NCBI GenBank assembly: GCA_013813825.1
Contig: JACCRA010000162.1
Coordinates: forward strand, 1 to 6,521
Origin: Pyrinomonadaceae bacterium
Lineage (GTDB): Bacteria; Acidobacteriota; Blastocatellia; Pyrinomonadales; Pyrinomonadaceae
DNA: 6,521 bases
Direction of reading: 5' to 3'
The position numbers were made by a program, and so were the translations under genes. Below the pieces are notes generated by a model. It was not told the DNA's origin. It did not search any database and saw only the letters and a list, made by a program, of their open reading frames with translations. Positions 3,864 through 6,521 of this stretch are shown here, one piece after another (positions within the stretch are counted from its first letter, which is position 1; each line of letters starts with the position of its first letter).

Positions 3864-6521
3864 GGCATCGTGGTGACCGGCGCGGACGGCATCGTGGTGA
3901 CCGGCGCGGACGGCATCGTCGTGACCGGCGCGGACGGCATCGTGACTACCGGCGCGGACGGCATCGTGGTGACGGGCGCGGATGGTATCGTCACTACCGG
4001 CGCGGACGGCATCGTTGCGACGGGCGCTGATGGGATTGTCGTGACCGGCGCGAATGGCATCGTCGCGACGGGCGCGGACGGCATTGTGGCGACCGGCGCG
4101 GACGGCACGCGCTATGAACTCGATTCGATCTACCTTCGCCAACCTAATGGCATTGGAATTAGAACCCCCGCTCAAGCCAGAATGACCGGCACTGACGGCA
4201 TTGTGGTAACCGGCGCGGATGGCATCGTCGCGACCGGTGCTGATGGGATTGTGGCGACGGGTGCTGATGGGATTGTCGCGACCGGTGCTGATGGGATTGT
4301 GGCAACCGGCGCTGATGGACGGACGTTCACGATTGCTCCGAACGGCATCGTCGTGACCGGCGCGGATACGATCACTATGACGCGCGCCGCCGGGATTGTG
4401 GTGACGGGTGCAGACGGCATCGTGGTGACGGGTGCGGACGGGATCGTTACCACCGGCGCCGACTCGCAGACGCAACGCACCGGCCTGCTCAGCGTCGATC
4501 CCGAACTGCTGCTGACTCTCGACCGGATGACGGATGATAGCAGCGTCAACGCCGTCGTCCTCTACCACCACCTTCCGACCGACGCCGACCTGACGCAACT
4601 GCAAAGTTTTGGGATCACCGGCGGCACGCGCTTTCATCAGTTGCCGATGGTCGTCGTCACCGCGACTCGCGACCAGATTATCGCCGTCTCAAAGTTAGCG
4701 GCGGTGCGTTCGATCTATGGCAACCGCACGCTGCAACTCACGGCCGCGCCGGACAAAGGCACGGCCGGCATCGAGCGCGTCCGGCAAGACGCCGACCTCT
4801 CGCGCCACAATCAAGGGTTGCCGGTCAGTGGGCGCGGCGTCACCGTCGCGGTACTCGACACCGGCGTTGACTCAACGCACGCAGACTTGTCCGGCCGCGT
4901 CGCGCAGAACGTCAAGCTCGCCGACACGATGAGCGCCGGAGTCGGCTTCAATTACCCGGCGAACATTGAGAATTTGCCGAACACGGATCAGTTTCACGGC
5001 CACGGCACGTTCGTCGCGGGCGTCATCGGCGGCAACGGCGGGCGCTCCGGCGGAGCCTACACGGGCGTCGCGCCCGGCGCACGCATCGTCGGCCTCAGCG
5101 CGGGCGACCTGAATCTCTTTTACGTCTTGGACGGCTTCGACTACCTGCTCGAACGCGGCGCGTCTTTGGGTGTGCGCGTCGTCAATTGCAGCTTCTCGGC
5201 CAACACGATCTACGACGCGAACGATCCGGTCAACGTCGCGACCAAAATGCTGACCGGGCGCGGCATCAACGTCGTCTTCTCGGCGGGCAACACCGGCGCG
5301 GGATTGGGCACGATGAACCCTTACGCCGTCGCGCCGTGGGTCGTCTCGGTCGGCGCGACCGACTATCAAGGTCGCGTCGCGAACTTCTCTTCGCGCGGGC
5401 AGTTCGGCAGCCAGATGTTTCGGCCCACCATCGTCGCGCCGGGCGTCAAAGTCGTCAGTCTGCGCTCAACAGGCGTGAGCGTGACGGGCGTAGAGGGCGT
5501 CGGCTTTAACGGCGACGCCGGGATCGCGCCAAGCCACGTGCCGTTTTACACGACGGCGAGTGGGACCAGCTTTTCCGCCCCGCAAGTCGCGGGCGTGATC
5601 GCCTTGATGCTCGAAGCCAACCCGCGCCTGACGCCGGCGCAAGTACGCGACATCTTGCAACGCACCGCGACGCCGCTGCCACCTTACTACGCGCACGAAG
5701 TCGGGGCCGGGATGCTCAACGCCCACGCCGCCGTGCTCGAAGCTGCTTTCCCGCAGCGCCGGATGGGCAGTTTCAAGGCGACTCTCAACCGCGGCCAAGT
5801 GCGCTTCGTCAACGAACCCGTGCAGGAAGTGAGCGGCACGGTGCAGCCCTCCGGCGCTCACGAGACAAACTTTGTGATGCCGGAGAACACGCTGCTCGCG
5901 TCACTGCAAATCGGCTGGAGTTCTCTCAGCGTCAACGATCTCGGCCTCGCCCTCTACGACGCGCAAGGCTTCAAGCGCGCCGACGTGAACGCCATCAACC
6001 TGCCGGGTCTGACCGGCAAGCGCGAGCGCGTCGTCCTCGAACAACCGCAGCCTGGAGCGTGGAACATGCGCGTCAAAAACACGCTGCCGCTCGCCGTCAC
6101 CACGCAGAATTTCAGCGGCACGATTGAGATCATGCGCGCCGAGTACGCACCGCTCGGCGACCTCAACTCTTTAAGCGCCACCGCCCGCGAAGAGATTTAC
6201 CAGAGCCTTCGCACGTTCGTGATGTATCCGTCGGGGAACCGCTTCCGCCCCACCTTCGCCGTCACGCGCGCCGGGCTGGCCGAGGCGCTGGTGCTCGGCG
6301 GTCGCACGCCGCAGTATTTGCCGGCCGCTCCCACCTACCGCGACGTGCGCGATCCGCAAACGATGCTCTTCGTCGAGAGCGTGCAGCGCGCGCCACGGGG
6401 ACCAATTTTTACGGACGTGTCGGCGGGCGGCAACTTCTCGCCTGCCGCCGCCACGGATCGACTGACGGCGGCCATCGCCCTCGTCCGCGCCGCCGGCCTC
6501 CGGGCCGAAGCCGAATCGTCA
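3780..6521 (+). CDS. Exported S8 subtilisin-like serine protease with N-terminal octapeptide repeats (3' end cut by window)
   Basis: The frame is open from ATG 3780 to the window end (914 codons, no stop), so the C-terminus is missing. Domains in order: signal peptide (1-28); 19 octads GIV[V/T/A]TGA[D/N] with interruptions (29-228); an I9-like pro-region (about 256-320, from VNAVVLYHHLP to NRTLQL); the S8 catalytic domain (about 345-660). The catalytic residues are D360 in VAVLDTGVD, H408 in HGHGTFVAG, oxyanion N504 in SAGNTG and S597 in ASGTSFSAPQVAG, all intact, so an active endopeptidase is predicted. A PPC-like beta domain follows (about 685-790, ending in NFSGTIEIM), then an SLH-like region (about 790-914) with FRPTFAVTRAGLAEAL, YRDVRD and IFTDVSAGGNFSP. 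The product is probably exported and perhaps surface-attached. No strong Shine-Dalgarno precedes ATG 3780; ATG at 3795 or 3798 would also leave a good signal peptide, so the exact start is uncertain. The gene is co-directional with the regulator, 234 nt downstream. Substrate is unknown. Confidence 0.94.
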   Translation, partial: MSVTFMMRVRQATALSLILLLALSTVKAGIVVTGADGIVVTGADGIVVTGADGIVTTGADGIVVTGADGIVTTGADGIVATGADGIVVTGANGIVATGADGIVATGADGTRYELDSIYLRQPNGIGIRTPAQARMTGTDGIVVTGADGIVATGADGIVATGADGIVATGADGIVATGADGRTFTIAPNGIVVTGADTITMTRAAGIVVTGADGIVVTGADGIVTTGADSQTQRTGLLSVDPELLLTLDRMTDDSSVNAVVLYHHLPTDADLTQLQSFGITGGTRFHQLPMVVVTATRDQIIAVSKLAAVRSIYGNRTLQLTAAPDKGTAGIERVRQDADLSRHNQGLPVSGRGVTVAVLDTGVDSTHADLSGRVAQNVKLADTMSAGVGFNYPANIENLPNTDQFHGHGTFVAGVIGGNGGRSGGAYTGVAPGARIVGLSAGDLNLFYVLDGFDYLLERGASLGVRVVNCSFSANTIYDANDPVNVATKMLTGRGINVVFSAGNTGAGLGTMNPYAVAPWVVSVGATDYQGRVANFSSRGQFGSQMFRPTIVAPGVKVVSLRSTGVSVTGVEGVGFNGDAGIAPSHVPFYTTASGTSFSAPQVAGVIALMLEANPRLTPAQVRDILQRTATPLPPYYAHEVGAGMLNAHAAVLEAAFPQRRMGSFKATLNRGQVRFVNEPVQEVSGTVQPSGAHETNFVMPENTLLASLQIGWSSLSVNDLGLALYDAQGFKRADVNAINLPGLTGKRERVVLEQPQPGAWNMRVKNTLPLAVTTQNFSGTIEIMRAEYAPLGDLNSLSATAREEIYQSLRTFVMYPSGNRFRPTFAVTRAGLAEALVLGGRTPQYLPAAPTYRDVRDPQTMLFVESVQRAPRGPIFTDVSAGGNFSPAAATDRLTAAIALVRAAGLRAEAESS
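3864..4103 (+). repeat. Octapeptide repeat block 1: ten 24-bp units
   Basis: Ten uninterrupted in-frame copies encode GIV-x-TGA-D (residues 29-108). Position 4 reads V,V,V,T,V,T,A,V,A,A. Unit 8 ends in Asn instead of Asp; every other position is invariant. Because the unit is 24 bp, gain or loss of units by slippage or recombination keeps the reading frame. Nucleotide differences are mostly third-position synonymous or at codon 4, so the peptide sequence looks conserved. I do not recognise a named family. Confidence 0.95.
4104..4196 (+). other. 31-residue interruption between repeat blocks 1 and 2
   Basis: Residues 109-139 break the array with non-repetitive sequence (GTRYELDSIYLRQPNGIGIR and onward). 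It ends in QARMTGTD (132-139), which retains T5, G6 and D8 of the octad and runs directly into block 2 in register. This suggests a decayed repeat copy next to an inserted loop. No other function is evident. Confidence 0.7.
4197..4316 (+). repeat. Octapeptide repeat block 2: five 24-bp units
   Basis: Five in-frame copies (residues 140-179): the first is GIVVTGAD, the next four GIVATGAD. Units 12-15 favour the codons GGT GCT GAT GGG ATT, while most of block 1 uses GGC GCG GAC GGC ATC for the same residues. This points to a local amplification distinct from block 1. Residues 180-188 (GRTFTIAPN) follow before the next copy. Confidence 0.95.
4344..4463 (+). repeat. Octapeptide repeat block 3: one unit, a degenerate unit, then three units
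   Basis: GIVVTGAD at 4344-4367 (residues 189-196) is followed by an eight-residue degenerate copy TITMTRAA (197-204), which keeps the register and the I2, T5 and A7 positions. Three more intact units follow at 4392-4463 (205-228; V, V and T at position 4). After unit 19 the sequence changes at S229 into the region leading to the propeptide. Confidence 0.92.
5472..5495 (+). repeat. Octad-like motif inside the catalytic domain
   Basis: Residues 565-572 read GVSVTGVE, against the array consensus GIVVTGAD. Four positions are identical (G1, V4, T5, G6) and two are conservative (I to V, D to E). It lies in the segment before the active-site Ser597, 32 residues upstream. It could be an isolated divergent copy, or simply a chance match in a Gly/Val-rich loop. 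Confidence 0.35.

Noticed and set aside
3864..4463. CRISPR array
   Set aside because: The 24-bp units are contiguous, without unique spacers, and are translated in frame within a protein.
3636..4637. Long open frame on the - strand through the repeat array (His/Asp/Arg/Ala-rich product), with further - strand frames at 3641-4108 and 4172-4549
   Set aside because: A 24-bp repeat without stops is open in any frame along its length, so these are by-products of the array. They have no start context, and the + strand frame has a signal peptide and a clear protease.
4872..5861. Open frames on the - strand opposite the protease catalytic domain (4872-5369 and 5466-5861)
   Set aside because: They lie antisense to conserved S8 motifs, have Arg/Val/Asp-rich composition typical of antisense GC-rich coding DNA, and show no domains.

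Overview
The window is a GC-rich (roughly 60% or more) bacterial segment with two large genes on the + strand. The first is a STAND-type transcriptional regulator (147-3545). The second is an exported subtilisin-like (S8) serine protease that starts at about 3780 and runs off the right edge. The source looks like an environmental bacterium, perhaps of the Acidobacteriota (Blastocatellia-like). That guess rests on the GC-rich style, the MalT/BTAD hybrid regulator and the S8 protease with a PPC-like and SLH-like tail. No rRNA or marker gene is present, so the taxonomy is a low-confidence inference.

Layout. Positions 1-146 are a non-coding leader. It contains a repeated translation-initiation-like decamer (70-79 and 140-149), a small inverted repeat and the ribosome binding site of the regulator. 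Positions 147-3545 encode a complete 1132-residue regulator: a MalT-like P-loop ATPase, a long TPR region, an Ala/Pro-rich linker, and a C-terminal winged helix plus BTAD. Positions 3546-3779 are an intergenic stretch with a G8 run and a relatively AT-rich patch. Positions 3780-6521 encode the first 914 residues of the protease: signal peptide, 19 copies of an octapeptide GIV[V/T/A]TGA[D/N], I9-like propeptide, S8 catalytic domain with intact Asp/His/Asn/Ser, a PPC-like beta domain, and an SLH-like C-terminal region cut by the window end.

The most striking feature is the 24-bp/8-residue repeat array (3864-4463). The predicted signal peptidase site falls exactly at the first repeat, and the array lies upstream of the predicted propeptide. 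It would therefore form the extreme N-terminus of the exported proprotein and might be removed on maturation. The repeats show two synonymous codon styles and include degenerate in-register copies. One octad-like motif also occurs inside the catalytic domain, shortly before the active-site serine.

How the genes may work together. The regulator has a signal-integration architecture (ATPase plus TPR plus DNA-binding/BTAD) and lies directly upstream of the protease in the same direction. Control of the protease by the regulator is plausible, but it is inferred only from adjacency. The 234-nt gap leaves room for a separate promoter.
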